Shown here in pieces: positions 17,649 through 26,440 of a stretch of DNA of 64,000 nt. Numbering within the stretch: the first letter of the stretch is position 1; the number at the start of each line of letters is the position of its first letter. The translations under genes and the position numbers were made by a program. A model generated the notes under the pieces. It saw only the letters and a program-made list of their open reading frames with translations, had not been told where the DNA came from and did not search any database. Origin of the DNA: JBMNFI01 sp050949225 (GTDB lineage Bacteria; Bacillota; Dehalobacteriia; UBA4068); the NCBI GenBank assembly GCA_050949225.1, contig JBMNFI010000001.1:372001-436000 (forward strand), given 5' to 3'.

Positions 17649-19484
17649 TTATTCCACCGTCACACTTTTAGCTAAATTACGTGGTTGGTCAATATTGCAA
17701 CCCCGCTCTTTTGCCGTATAATAAGCCAACAGCTGTAAAGGTATCACCGCAAGCAAAGGTGCCAGCTCATCTGTAATAGGCGGCAAATAAATAACAGAGT
17801 CAGCCACCTGCTCCAATTCTTTCATATCAGAACAAGCCACCACCACTACCTGGGCATCACGGGCTTTAACCTCTTTAATATTGCTAATCGTTTTTTCCAT
17901 GATGGCATGCTGCGTACATAAAACAATCAGAGGGGTCTCTTCGGTGATCAAGGCCAAAGTGCCATGTTTAAGCTCCCCTGCAGCATAAGCCTCAGCATGA
18001 ATATAAGAAACTTCTTTTAATTTCAGCGAACCCTCCAAGGCCACCGCATAATCTAAACCACGTCCCATAAAGAAAGCATTCTCTCTTTTTTTCAGATCTT
18101 TTGCCACCTTTTGCAGCGGCTGATCCAAAAGATCAAGTGCCTCTTCTACTTTTTGCGGCATTTGTGCCAGCTGAGAAACCAAGTCGGCAATCTGTGCCGG
18201 CGCCAGCTTTTCTAGGCTTTGCGCCAAATAAAGAGTGAAAAGATAAACCGCCAGCAATTGCGTCAAATAAGCCTTGGTCGAGGCTATAGAAATCTCCGGC
18301 CCGGCCCAAGTGTAAATAACTTCATCAGCCTCCCGCGCAATAGTGGAACCCACCACATTAGTAATAGCCGTCACATAAGCACCACGCTCTTTGCCTTCAC
18401 GTAAAGCGGCCAGCGTATCTGCCGTTTCGCCGGACTGAGAAATCACCAGCAGCAGCGTTTTTTGATCAACCAGGGGATCCTTATAACGGAATTCGGAGGC
18501 CACATCCAGTACCACCGGTATCCGCAAAAGCTTTTCTATCGTATATTTAGCCACCAAACCGGCATGATAAGCCGTCCCGCAGCCCACAATGACAATTTTA
18601 TCAAAGCTCGCCCACTGCTCTGCCTCCAGCTTAAGCTCAGGCAGCATTACTTTACTTAAATCATCTGCTAAATGCCCCTTCAAAGTTTGCCGCAAGGCTT
18701 CCGGCTGCTCATTAATTTCTTTGATCATAAAGTGATCATAACCGCCTTTTTTGGCCGCCTGATAATCCCAATCGACCATAATCGGCTCTTTGTCAATTTT
18801 TTGTCCGTCTTTATAGACAGTTACTCCCTCGCGGGTCAAAAGAGCAATTTCATGATCCTCCATGATAATAACTTTTCTGGTATGCTCAACCAAAGCGGAA
18901 ATATCAGAAGCTAAAAAATACTCGCCGTCGCCAATACCAATTACCAAAAGACTATCTTTTTTGGCCGCTACCAGCGTATCCGGCTCTTCACGACAGATCG
19001 CCACCGTGGCATAAGAACCCCGCAGCTGCGGCAAAACTTGCTGCATCGCTTGCAGCAAATCCCCTTGATAAGCCTCTTCCAAAAGATGCGGTAAAACCTC
19101 GGTATCCGTTTGCGAAAGAAACTTATGCCCCTTGTTTTCCAGCTGCTCACGCAGCTCCAAGTAGTTTTCAATAATGCCATTATGAACAACGGCAATCTCT
19201 CCCTGACAGTCGCTATGGGGATGACAATTAATCTCACAGGGGCGTCCATGCGTGGCCCAACGGGTATGCCCGATACCGATATTGGCCGGCCCCTTCATGA
19301 TATCGGCATTTATTTTATTTTCCAAATCAACTATTTTTTCCGCACTACGAAAAATCCGTAAATTGCCATCATCAATGATGGCCAGGCCGCCTGAATCATA
19401 ACCACGATATTCCAGAGACCTCAAACCTTCTAACAAAATTGGTAAAACTCGCTGATTGCCGATATAGCCAATAATGCCGCACAT
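17649..19484 (-). CDS. glmS: Glutamine-fructose-6-phosphate aminotransferase
   Basis: 611 residues. It forms glucosamine-6-phosphate from fructose-6-phosphate and glutamine, the first step toward UDP-GlcNAc. The N-terminal Ntn glutaminase has the nucleophile Cys2 (MCGIIGYIGN) and GHTRWATHG; two SIS sugar-isomerase domains follow (VGCGTAYHAGLVAKY, VISQSGETADTLAAL), and the C terminus is PRNLAKSVTVE as in all GlmS. GGAGGGG lies before the ATG. It is 132 bases after glmM. That gap is too short for, and lacks the core of, a glmS ribozyme, so control must differ from the Bacillus model. Confidence 0.98.
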   Translation of the reverse strand: MCGIIGYIGNQRVLPILLEGLRSLEYRGYDSGGLAIIDDGNLRIFRSAEKIVDLENKINADIMKGPANIGIGHTRWATHGRPCEINCHPHSDCQGEIAVVHNGIIENYLELREQLENKGHKFLSQTDTEVLPHLLEEAYQGDLLQAMQQVLPQLRGSYATVAICREEPDTLVAAKKDSLLVIGIGDGEYFLASDISALVEHTRKVIIMEDHEIALLTREGVTVYKDGQKIDKEPIMVDWDYQAAKKGGYDHFMIKEINEQPEALRQTLKGHLADDLSKVMLPELKLEAEQWASFDKIVIVGCGTAYHAGLVAKYTIEKLLRIPVVLDVASEFRYKDPLVDQKTLLLVISQSGETADTLAALREGKERGAYVTAITNVVGSTIAREADEVIYTWAGPEISIASTKAYLTQLLAVYLFTLYLAQSLEKLAPAQIADLVSQLAQMPQKVEEALDLLDQPLQKVAKDLKKRENAFFMGRGLDYAVALEGSLKLKEVSYIHAEAYAAGELKHGTLALITEETPLIVLCTQHAIMEKTISNIKEVKARDAQVVVVACSDMKELEQVADSVIYLPPITDELAPLLAVIPLQLLAYYTAKERGCNIDQPRNLAKSVTVE

Positions 19485-19616
19485 GACAACCCCTCCTGTT
19501 TAGTTTGCAAAATTCCTATCATTTTCTCTAATCATTTTACAATTATACTATGATTGTTTAATGATTATTCTATGATTATATTGTTTATTCTCCATAAAAT
19601 ACACCTTTTCCTGTTT

Positions 19617-20963
19617 TTACAACCCTCTTTTTTCCGTCAAAACTTGAGCAAGATCAGCTGACAACTGCTGCAATTTTTCAAGATCAGGCCCCTCCAGCAT
19701 CACCCGAATCAATTGTTCCGTACCTGAAGGCCGCAAAAGAATGCGCCCCTGCCCCTCTAAAACCGCACAGGCCCGCTCATATACCTCTCTAATATCAGCA
19801 TCAGCTTCCCAGTCCTCTTTTTTGTTGACCGGCACATTTACCAAAACCTGCGGCAGACGCTTGATCACTTTGGTCAGTTCACTCAGCGGCTTTTTGCTTT
19901 CAACCAGCACAGACAGTAAAAACAAAGCGCTGGCCAAACCATCACCGGTCGTATTATACTCGGAAAAAATAATATGTCCCGACTGTTCGCCCCCTAAAAC
20001 CGCCCCCAGCTCCTGCATCTTTTCCAAAACATAACGGTCACCCACCTTAGTTGTGACAGTTTTTACATCAATTTTTTCCATGGCCAGCGACAGACCCATA
20101 TTACTCATTACGGTCATCACCAAAAGATCGTTTTTCAGCCGTCCCCGCCTTTTTAAGGCGGCCGCACAAACAGCTAAAATTTCATCACCATCTACCAATT
20201 CTCCTCGTTCATCCACCACCACCAGCCGATCCGCATCCCCATCTAAAGCAATGCCTAAATCAGCTTGCTTTGCCAGCACCTCTTGCTGCAATAGTTGCGG
20301 ATGAGTGCTGCCACAACCATCATTGATGTTACAACCGTCAGGCTCATGACAGATCTCCGTAACCCCAGCACCCAGCTCGCGTAACAGCGGTGCCGCCACG
20401 GCAAAAGCCGCCCCATTGGCGGGATCTACCACCAATTTTAAACCGGTTAAATCCACCGGCTGAGCCTCTTTGAGTAATTGCGTATAAAGCCGGGCCGCCC
20501 CGCTCAGTGTTTTAATGCTGCCGATATCCCCTGCCAGCGCCCGTGGAATTTCTTCGCTGTTTTGTAAAAAATATTCAATCTCTTCTTCTACCGCATCGGA
20601 AAGCTTGTAACCATCCCCGGAAAAAAACTTGATACCATTATCGGCAAAATGATTGTGGGAGGCGGAAATCACCACCCCTGCATCAGAGCCCAAATGACGA
20701 CAAAGCATCGCCACTCCCGGCGTGGGAATAACTCCCAATAAAACTGCCTGCGCCCCCGTAGCACATATACCGGCCGCCAAAGCCGCCTCCAGCATGTCGC
20801 CGGAAATGCGGGTATCTTTACCGATGATAATTTTAGATTTAGCACCTCGTTTGTTCCTGATTAACACAGTCGCCGCCGCTCTGCCTAAATTAAAGGCCAG
20901 CTCCGGAGTCAGCTTAACATTTGCTTTTCCCCTTACACCGTCTGTACCAAAAATTTTACCCAT
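19617..20963 (-). CDS. glmM: Phosphoglucosamine mutase
   Basis: 448 residues. It converts glucosamine-6-phosphate to glucosamine-1-phosphate. The active-site serine loop GVVISASHNHFADNGIKFF, the metal loop ALDGDADRLVVVDE, the sugar-binding GGEQSGHIIF and the phosphate-binding RPSGTEQLIRVMLEG are all present. GGGAGG precedes the ATG. The order cdaA-ybbR-glmM-glmS matches the conserved Bacillota cluster in which GlmM and YbbR/CdaR modulate the c-di-AMP synthase. A terminator between ybbR and glmM suggests separate transcripts here. Confidence 0.98.
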   Translation of the reverse strand: MGKIFGTDGVRGKANVKLTPELAFNLGRAAATVLIRNKRGAKSKIIIGKDTRISGDMLEAALAAGICATGAQAVLLGVIPTPGVAMLCRHLGSDAGVVISASHNHFADNGIKFFSGDGYKLSDAVEEEIEYFLQNSEEIPRALAGDIGSIKTLSGAARLYTQLLKEAQPVDLTGLKLVVDPANGAAFAVAAPLLRELGAGVTEICHEPDGCNINDGCGSTHPQLLQQEVLAKQADLGIALDGDADRLVVVDERGELVDGDEILAVCAAALKRRGRLKNDLLVMTVMSNMGLSLAMEKIDVKTVTTKVGDRYVLEKMQELGAVLGGEQSGHIIFSEYNTTGDGLASALFLLSVLVESKKPLSELTKVIKRLPQVLVNVPVNKKEDWEADADIREVYERACAVLEGQGRILLRPSGTEQLIRVMLEGPDLEKLQQLSADLAQVLTEKRGL

Positions 20964-21098
20964 ACTTTTTTCCTCCCGGTTTTAATTTATCTGTCATTAG
21001 CAATTGTTTATATGGCTCAAATCTTTCTTTTGTGTCGCTCTAAAAAAAAAACAAAACACACTTTTTTAAGAACTTGCATAATTACTAAAAAACAAAAT

Positions 21099-21125
21099 CT
21101 AGACGCCTTTATTATCAGCGTCTAG
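21099..21125 (-). terminator. Intrinsic terminator between ybbR and glmM
   Basis: On the minus strand CTAGACGC and GCGTCTAG pair perfectly, followed by ATTTTGTTTTTT. It overlaps the stop of the 20-codon ORF just upstream. Confidence 0.85.
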
Positions 21126-21184
21126 TGCTTTTGGATCACTTCACCGCCGTAACAACAAAAGCAGTTTTCGCTCAAATCCTTCAT
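21122..21184 (-). CDS. Possible 20-residue cysteine-rich peptide (or small RNA unit)
   Basis: ATG at 21184 opens a 20-codon frame with a central CFCCYGG, ending in TAG inside the terminator stem. No ribosome site is visible; the start would lie only about 10 bases from the predicted transcript start. A short ORF like this can arise by chance. What supports a real unit is its packaging: a TATAAT box, an inverted repeat and a terminator bound a transcript of roughly 100 bases that contains little else. If translated, a CxCC cluster would bind metal. Function unknown. Confidence 0.3.
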   Translation of the reverse strand: MKDLSENCFCCYGGEVIQKH

Positions 21185-21207
21185 GATAATGAGATATTAT
21201 CATTATA
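21184..21207 (-). promoter_or_regulatory. TATAAT box with 8-bp inverted repeat (metalloregulator-like)
   Basis: Minus strand TATAAT (21202-21207) is followed by ATGATAAT-ATCTC-ATTATCAT, a perfect 8-bp inverted repeat that includes the ATG of the small ORF. The half-sites match the TGATAAT/ATTATCA of Fur-family boxes, but the 5-base spacer is wider than the classical 1 base. The -35 (TGCTTT) is poor. Confidence 0.45.
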
Positions 21208-21282
21208 TTATCGTATTAAGTTATAAAGCACCGCTCAGGCGGTAATAAAACGATTTTTTCAGCAAAAATCTCCGTCCGCTGC

Positions 21283-22479
21283 TTATTTATAACTAATCAC
21301 CACATCAACCTTCACAGGTGAAATAGATTGCGAAGAAATATTAGCAGGCGAAGAAATCTTCACCGGCAAGCTATAGCTTCCTGTCCCCAGATCCGAACAG
21401 TCCACATAAGCCATAATATCCCCCTCTTTCAGGGCATCAATACTGCTGGCAGGACCAAAAACCCGTGCGGTCACCGTCGGATCTTTAATTTGCGCCGTCA
21501 ACTGATCAGCCAGGTTTTGTTCATAAACACCAATGTTTTCAAACAAGCGCGACTTACTCGCTTCAATCTGAATAGAAACCGTCACCTTACTGGCAGCGCC
21601 TAGTGTAATTCTTTTATCAACCACCAGATCCACCGCCTGATTCAGCGTTTTTGTCGCACCGCTGATATCAATCGGTGCAGTTACAATATTTGGAATTTCC
21701 AGCAGCGTATCCAAATCACCGTAAATAGCCAAAAAACTAGGCTCAACAATAATCCGACTCATTAAATAGCCGCTGGCCGGCTCACCCACAATCGCCACTT
21801 CAATCGGCACCAGTTTTTCCGGCGCTTGAGAAATAATGGGGATGAAAACATCAACAAATTGCGGCGTTACCGTCAGCCATTGTGTGATCACATCTCCCTT
21901 GTCATCAGCTGCTTCAATGGTCAAGCTGCGCTGAAAATTATTATTCAAATCGCTGACATCAACAGTGACATACACCTGATCAATGCGCTCTAAATAAGAG
22001 GCCGATCCGGAAATTTTCACCTGTTCAGGGGTCACTACGGGAGTAAGCATCATGTAGTCTCCCTCTACTTTTCCTGCAATTTTTACCTCAGGATAAAAGG
22101 ATTTTGTCTGCAGTTTTTCTACATTAACCGTCACTTTTTGCGGATTAACCGAAACCACTTCCATTTGCTCCGGCGCAATCACTTCAACTTTAACCGTATG
22201 CTGCCCCACTTCCAGACCCTCAAAATCGGCATAAGCCTCCAGATCTTTGGCAGTAGTATTATCTAAAAACTGCTTGTTCCCCTCCACTCGGACTTGAATT
22301 TGATAGCTCTGATCGGAAAGAATATAGTCAGCCGCCAAATTACGCGGCTCTAAAGAGACTGTATAAATCTGTTCGGTCAAAGGGTTTTGCACTTGCATAA
22401 CATAAATCCATAACAGCACCGCCAAGGCGACGGCCGCTATTTTATAGCCGAAAAATTTTATTTTTCTTGGAGATTTCAT
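21283..22479 (-). CDS. ybbR: YbbR-domain regulator of CdaA (CdaR)
   Basis: 398 residues from the ATG at 22479, which overlaps the cdaA stop as ATGA; AGGAGG lies 11 bases upstream. One N-terminal membrane helix (about 11-31, AVALAVLLWIYVM) is followed by about four extracytoplasmic YbbR repeats of roughly 85 residues (for example VKVEVIAPEQMEVVSVNPQK and VTVDVSDLNN). In Bacillus and Listeria this protein binds CdaA and tunes c-di-AMP synthesis. Tight coupling to cdaA fits that role. A short ACCGC/GCGGT hairpin (21230-21243) and the stronger terminator further on lie downstream. Confidence 0.93.
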   Translation of the reverse strand: MKSPRKIKFFGYKIAAVALAVLLWIYVMQVQNPLTEQIYTVSLEPRNLAADYILSDQSYQIQVRVEGNKQFLDNTTAKDLEAYADFEGLEVGQHTVKVEVIAPEQMEVVSVNPQKVTVNVEKLQTKSFYPEVKIAGKVEGDYMMLTPVVTPEQVKISGSASYLERIDQVYVTVDVSDLNNNFQRSLTIEAADDKGDVITQWLTVTPQFVDVFIPIISQAPEKLVPIEVAIVGEPASGYLMSRIIVEPSFLAIYGDLDTLLEIPNIVTAPIDISGATKTLNQAVDLVVDKRITLGAASKVTVSIQIEASKSRLFENIGVYEQNLADQLTAQIKDPTVTARVFGPASSIDALKEGDIMAYVDCSDLGTGSYSLPVKISSPANISSQSISPVKVDVVISYK

Positions 22480-23306
22480 TGCTTTTTCTTCCTCCTTTGC
22501 CAAAAATATCTGATGGAGGATTTCCTCTCGGCATCATAAATAGAAGATAAAATTTCCCGCAATTGCTTTTCATCCAGCTGAAGCACTAATTTACCGTCTT
22601 TGGCCATGGAAATAGTACCGGTTTCTTCCGAAACAACTAAGGTCACGGCATCGGAAACTTCCGAAATACCAATGGCGGCCCGATGCCTGGTTCCCAAAGA
22701 AATCCGAATATAAGGATTATCAGTCAGCGGCAAAAAACAAGCCGCCGCCATCACCCGATCACCACGAATAATAATTGCTCCATCATGCATGGGCGTATTC
22801 GGCGCAAAAATATTTAGCAACAGCTCTTTAGAAACAACCGCATCCACAGCAATACCGGTTTCGATGTAATCTTTAAGTCCCGTTTCCCGTTCAATCAGAA
22901 CCAAAGCACCCGTTTTTGTCTCAGAAAATGAAACAAGAGCGTCGGTAATCTCGTCTATTAAGCGTGAAACTTCTAAGCTGGATAAAGAATATCCCTTACG
23001 GAAAAAAAACTGTCCTCTGCCGATTTGTTCCAAGGCACGCCGCAGCTCCGGCTGAAAAATTACCACCAAAGCCACAAAGAAAACAGGCCAGATTTGTGCC
23101 AAAACCCAGCTTACAAGATGCAGATCGATAAAACTACTAACAATGGCGATCACCAAAAGGATTAAAACCCCCTTGGCCAACTGAACCGCTCTGGTGCCCC
23201 TGATTAACAGCAAGCCTTTGTAAACCACAAAAGCTATGATCGCGATATCCACAACATAGAGTATGATTTTTAAGACTTGTGAATCAGTAAAGGTGGACAG
23301 CAACAA
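22476..23306 (-). CDS. cdaA: Membrane diadenylate cyclase CdaA
   Basis: 276 residues from the TTG at 23306, chosen because GGAGG lies nine bases before it; this gives the usual CdaA length. Three N-terminal membrane helices (about 10-85) precede the DAC domain. Catalytic motifs MHDGAIIIRGDRV and GTRHRAAIG are intact, so it should join two ATP into c-di-AMP at the membrane. It is coupled to ybbR and sits above glmM and glmS, the classical arrangement linking c-di-AMP to cell-wall precursor supply. Confidence 0.96.
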   Translation of the reverse strand: MLLSTFTDSQVLKIILYVVDIAIIAFVVYKGLLLIRGTRAVQLAKGVLILLVIAIVSSFIDLHLVSWVLAQIWPVFFVALVVIFQPELRRALEQIGRGQFFFRKGYSLSSLEVSRLIDEITDALVSFSETKTGALVLIERETGLKDYIETGIAVDAVVSKELLLNIFAPNTPMHDGAIIIRGDRVMAAACFLPLTDNPYIRISLGTRHRAAIGISEVSDAVTLVVSEETGTISMAKDGKLVLQLDEKQLREILSSIYDAERKSSIRYFWQRRKKKQ

Positions 23307-23448
23307 AATTGACACCTCCACTTTAATAATGAACAAAACGAGGACAAAAACGTGATGAATAAAAACTTTCTTAATTCATCAAATATATTCGACAATCAGC
23401 AATAAAAACCTTTTTAAGGAAGATCAGGTAAAAATAAATTCCTTTTGG

Positions 23449-23500
23449 TTAAAATATCCTTAAAATATCCTTGGAGAAAGAGATCTTTATATAGTATAAT
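23449..23500 (+). promoter_or_regulatory. Promoter with tandem 11-bp repeat upstream of the DUF881 cluster
   Basis: TTAAAATATCC occurs twice back to back (23449-23470), directly before TTGGAG (23471-23476). After 18 bases comes TATAAT (23495-23500). The direct repeat is placed where an activator would bind. Confidence 0.6.
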
Positions 23501-23548
23501 TAAAATAATATATGATGCTTCTCACCGCCTAAAAAAAGACAAAAAGGA

Positions 23549-24289
23549 TTGAGACAAATAGATAACTGGCGCAGTAAACCCATGTTAATATTAGCAGTTG
23601 CTGCCTTTATTACAGGCTTTTTCTTAATGCTTTCCTTGCGCTCTTATTCGCCAATGTTCAGCAAAAGTGACAGCGGACAGCAGCAGTCGATCATCGATTA
23701 TATCAATCGTTTAGAAGATGACAACACCCTGCTGGAAGAAAAAATTGCTACTGCCCGCCTCCAAATCAAGCAAATGCAGCAACAGGAATCACAGGAAAAC
23801 GCCAAATTGACCTCCCTGCAAAAAACCCTCGATCGGCTTAATAAAGAGGCAGAATATACGGAAATTACCGGCTCCGGTGTGATTATTACTATCAACGATA
23901 ATGAAAAAGGTGCAGCTCTGGCGCAAAAAAACACTGCCACTTATAATGCCGAGGATTATATCATTCATGATAAAAACCTGCTCTATTTGACGCGCAGCCT
24001 CTCTAAAGTCGCTCAAGGTATCGCCATCAATGATCAGCGGCTGATTGACACCTCCACGATCCGCTGCGTAGGCACGGTCATCATGGTCAACTCTGCCCGC
24101 ATGGCTCCGCCTTATGAGATAAGAATTATTGGTGATCCTGATCGGCTCGAAGAAGCCATCTTAGAAAGTGATGAATATCAAACGCTTAAAAACAAAGATA
24201 TGCCTTTAAAGCTTTTAAAAGAACAGTCGCTGACGCTGCCCGCCTACAGCGGGAGTGCCACCACCACTTATGCTCAAATGGCAGACTAG
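23549..24289 (+). CDS. DUF881 family membrane-anchored coiled-coil protein (first copy)
   Basis: 246 residues as given from TTG; the true start is uncertain, because AAGGA is immediately adjacent to that TTG and the next ATG is at 23582. One N-terminal membrane helix (LILAVAAFITGFFLML) leads into a coiled coil (about 50-95, EDDNTLLEEKIATARLQIKQ). The DUF881 domain follows with SGVIITINDN, AEDYIIHDKNLLYL, and AQGIAINDQRL. The family is widespread near cell-division genes of Bacillota, but its role is not established. It heads a four-gene plus-strand run. Confidence 0.85.
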   Translation: MRQIDNWRSKPMLILAVAAFITGFFLMLSLRSYSPMFSKSDSGQQQSIIDYINRLEDDNTLLEEKIATARLQIKQMQQQESQENAKLTSLQKTLDRLNKEAEYTEITGSGVIITINDNEKGAALAQKNTATYNAEDYIIHDKNLLYLTRSLSKVAQGIAINDQRLIDTSTIRCVGTVIMVNSARMAPPYEIRIIGDPDRLEEAILESDEYQTLKNKDMPLKLLKEQSLTLPAYSGSATTTYAQMAD

Positions 24290-24386
24290 GCCGATTAGCG
24301 CCTTAAAGTGTACCTTTTTTGTCAACAAAAGTAAAGAAAAGAGTCTTTAAAACCCTCTGTTTTAAGAATAAAGGAGAAATGTCTTT

Positions 24387-24836
24387 ATGTGGTTACCCCT
24401 TTTTGGACTGGTTATTGGTATAATTTGCGGTTCGTTTTTCACTTTTGCCGTTCCGCCGATGTATGCCTCTTATTTATCCGTTGCAGTTTTGGCGGCGCTG
24501 GATTCCCTAATCGGGGGCTGGCGCTCCATTCTGGAGGAAAAATTTGACGGCCCTATTCTCATGACAGGCTTTATCACCAATGCCCTTTTGGCGGCAGGAC
24601 TTGCCTATCTGGGCGATCTTTTGGGGCTGGATCTGTATCTGGCTGCCGTGATCGCCTTTGGCTTACGGATCTTTGCCAACATTGGGGTGATTCGCCGTCA
24701 CCTGATTTTACGTCGGCGTAAAAGAAAAGAAGCTGAGCTGGCCGAGGCAAATCTAGCGGCAGAAGAAGATAACAAAAGCGTTAATGTTAATATTGAAAAC
24801 ACTACGACTATTGACTTTATGGACAAGGATGAATAA
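24387..24836 (+). CDS. sbp: Small basic membrane protein (Sbp / DUF1290)
   Basis: 149 residues. Three or four membrane helices carry the family hallmarks IICGSFFTFAVPPMYASYLS, AALDSLIGGWRSILEEKFD and ITNALLAAGLAYLGDLLGLDL. A basic RHLILRRRKRKE patch and a long acidic tail (EEDNKSVNVNIENTTTIDFM), longer than in most family members, complete it. AAAGGAG lies ten bases before the ATG. It sits between two DUF881 genes, the same trio seen near divIVA/ftsZ in other Bacillota; a role at the division site is plausible but unproven. Confidence 0.9.
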   Translation: MWLPLFGLVIGIICGSFFTFAVPPMYASYLSVAVLAALDSLIGGWRSILEEKFDGPILMTGFITNALLAAGLAYLGDLLGLDLYLAAVIAFGLRIFANIGVIRRHLILRRRKRKEAELAEANLAAEEDNKSVNVNIENTTTIDFMDKDE

Positions 24837-24850
24837 GAGGTGCTTAAATA

Positions 24851-25579
24851 ATGACTAAAAAACCCTCCCCACCGTTTAAAATAAAGAAAACTACTTGGCA
24901 GATTCCGATCATGGTGGCGCTGTTGATTTTTGGTTTCCTTTTGACTGCTCAATATCGCACACATTTAAGCTTCAGCAGCTCCTTAGAGGGGCAAAATATC
25001 AATGATTTAAGCGCTTTGGTAATTAACCTCAGTGAAAACAACAGCTCTTTACAGACGGAGCTGGATTCCTTAAACGACGAGCTTAACACCTTACAAGAAA
25101 AAACAGCAGCAGGTGCCGATATCTCCACCACTTTAAGCGCCCAAACACAGCAAATGAAGATTATCACCGGTACCACCGATGTTACAGGACCCGGCATCTC
25201 TATTAACATTACCGGCGAAGCGGATTTGATGGCTCTGGATTTAATCGACCTGGTTAACGAACTTTTTATCACCGGTGCAGAGGTAGTTTCGATCAATGAT
25301 GTCCGCATCACCACCCACACCTCCCTGACAGACAGCGTCGATCAGCTGGGGCAATTTGCCATCTTTTTGAATGGAGAAAAGCTGCTGTCTCCAATTATCA
25401 TCAAAGCCATCGGCGAACCAACTACTTTAAAAACCGGCCTGACTTTTACCGGCGGAATTATTAATAACTTAAACGTTTTTTATAATATTTATCCAACTAT
25501 TAAAAAAGAGGAAAATCTGCTCATCCCCGCCGTTTCCGAAACTACAGATTTATCCACTGACGAAAAAAGCAGCTCTTAA
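24851..25579 (+). CDS. DUF881 family membrane-anchored coiled-coil protein (second copy)
   Basis: 242 residues. One N-terminal helix (about 16-34, MVALLIFGFLLTAQY) precedes a coiled coil (SSLQTELDSLNDELNTLQEK) and the DUF881 domain (GPGISINITGEADLMALD, LVNELFITGAEVVSINDVRI, IIKAIGEP). It is clearly paralogous to the protein two genes upstream but well diverged, so the two may form a heteromer around the DUF1290 protein. It begins 14 bases after that gene, in one operon. Confidence 0.9.
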   Translation: MTKKPSPPFKIKKTTWQIPIMVALLIFGFLLTAQYRTHLSFSSSLEGQNINDLSALVINLSENNSSLQTELDSLNDELNTLQEKTAAGADISTTLSAQTQQMKIITGTTDVTGPGISINITGEADLMALDLIDLVNELFITGAEVVSINDVRITTHTSLTDSVDQLGQFAIFLNGEKLLSPIIIKAIGEPTTLKTGLTFTGGIINNLNVFYNIYPTIKKEENLLIPAVSETTDLSTDEKSSS

Positions 25580-25615
25580 ATAAGCCGCTTAAATAAGCTA
25601 AAGGAAGTAATGATT

Positions 25616-26326
25616 ATGCAAACTACTATTAAAAATATTTCCGTTTGGGGAGATTCCATGCTCAAAGGCGTGATCTACGATGAGCAAAAAAAACGCCATG
25701 TGCAAATTACTGATCATACCATGCAGCTGGTTGCAGAAGAACTGCAGCTATCTGTCACTAATTACAGTATTTTTGGCGCCACGGTCACTAAAGGACAAAG
25801 GCAGCTGTTAAAAGCGCTGAAAAAAAATCAGGAAAACCGCACCGTTATTGATGTCGGCATTTTAGAATTTGGCGGCAATGACTGTGATTTTAATTGGCCA
25901 AAGGTTTCTGCCGATCCCACTTTTGACCATCAGCCGAAAACGGCGCTGCCTGTATTTCGGCAAATTTACAGCGAGATGATTGAGCTGTTGTTAAAAGAAA
26001 ACATCACTCCGCTGTTGATCCATCCGCAGCCTGTTTATTCACCAAGTTATTTTGACTGGATCACTAAAGATCTTAATGCCGAAAATATTCTCCTGTGGCT
26101 GGGCGATCAAGAAAGAATCTACCGCCAGCAGGAGCGCTATGCCACAACAGTGCTGGATTTAGCGCGTGAATATAATTGTCGCATTGTCCCCATCCGCCAG
26201 GCTTATCTGGAATATAAGGATTATTATAAATTTTTTTGCTCCGATGGCATCCACCCCAATCAACAAGGCCACCGCCTGATGGCGCAAACTTTTATTAGAT
26301 ATGCCCGCACCACCAACCTTATATAA
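25616..26326 (+). CDS. SGNH/GDSL-family hydrolase
   Basis: About 236 residues from the ATG at 25616, ten bases after AAAGGA; an ATG six bases earlier is also possible. The SGNH blocks are clear: Ser nucleophile in SVWGDSMLKG, the Gly/Asn blocks with EFGGNDCDFNW, and the catalytic Asp-His in SDGIHPNQQGHRLMA. No signal peptide, so cytosolic. It would hydrolyse an ester or thioester, substrate unknown. It lies 36 bases after the second DUF881 gene and ends at a terminator, so it is probably the last gene of that operon. Confidence 0.85.
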   Translation: MQTTIKNISVWGDSMLKGVIYDEQKKRHVQITDHTMQLVAEELQLSVTNYSIFGATVTKGQRQLLKALKKNQENRTVIDVGILEFGGNDCDFNWPKVSADPTFDHQPKTALPVFRQIYSEMIELLLKENITPLLIHPQPVYSPSYFDWITKDLNAENILLWLGDQERIYRQQERYATTVLDLAREYNCRIVPIRQAYLEYKDYYKFFCSDGIHPNQQGHRLMAQTFIRYARTTNLI

Positions 26327-26341
26327 GCACCCCCCCCCAGC

Positions 26342-26376
26342 CGCCTGCCACCTTCATGAAGGCAGGCGCTTTTTTT
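26342..26376 (+). terminator. Intrinsic terminator of the DUF881-SGNH operon
   Basis: CGCCTGCC (26342-26349) pairs with GGCAGGCG (26361-26368), followed by a run of T (26370-26376). Confidence 0.9.
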
Positions 26377-26410
26377 GTGCCCTGCCGGGCAACCCTTTTC
26401 TACAAAAACA

Positions 26411-26439
26411 AAAGTGCTAACCCTTTTGGTTAGCACTTT
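26411..26439 (-). terminator. Intrinsic terminator of the ilv-deaminase run
   Basis: AAAGTGCTAACC (26411-26422) and GGTTAGCACTTT (26428-26439) pair perfectly; the minus strand then runs TTTTGTTTTTG. It directly follows the deaminase stop. Confidence 0.9.
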
Positions 26440-26440
26440 G

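Noticed and set aside
19485..19616. glmS ribozyme upstream of glmS
   Set aside because: The gap is only 132 bases, AT-rich, and lacks the GCGCC-type core.
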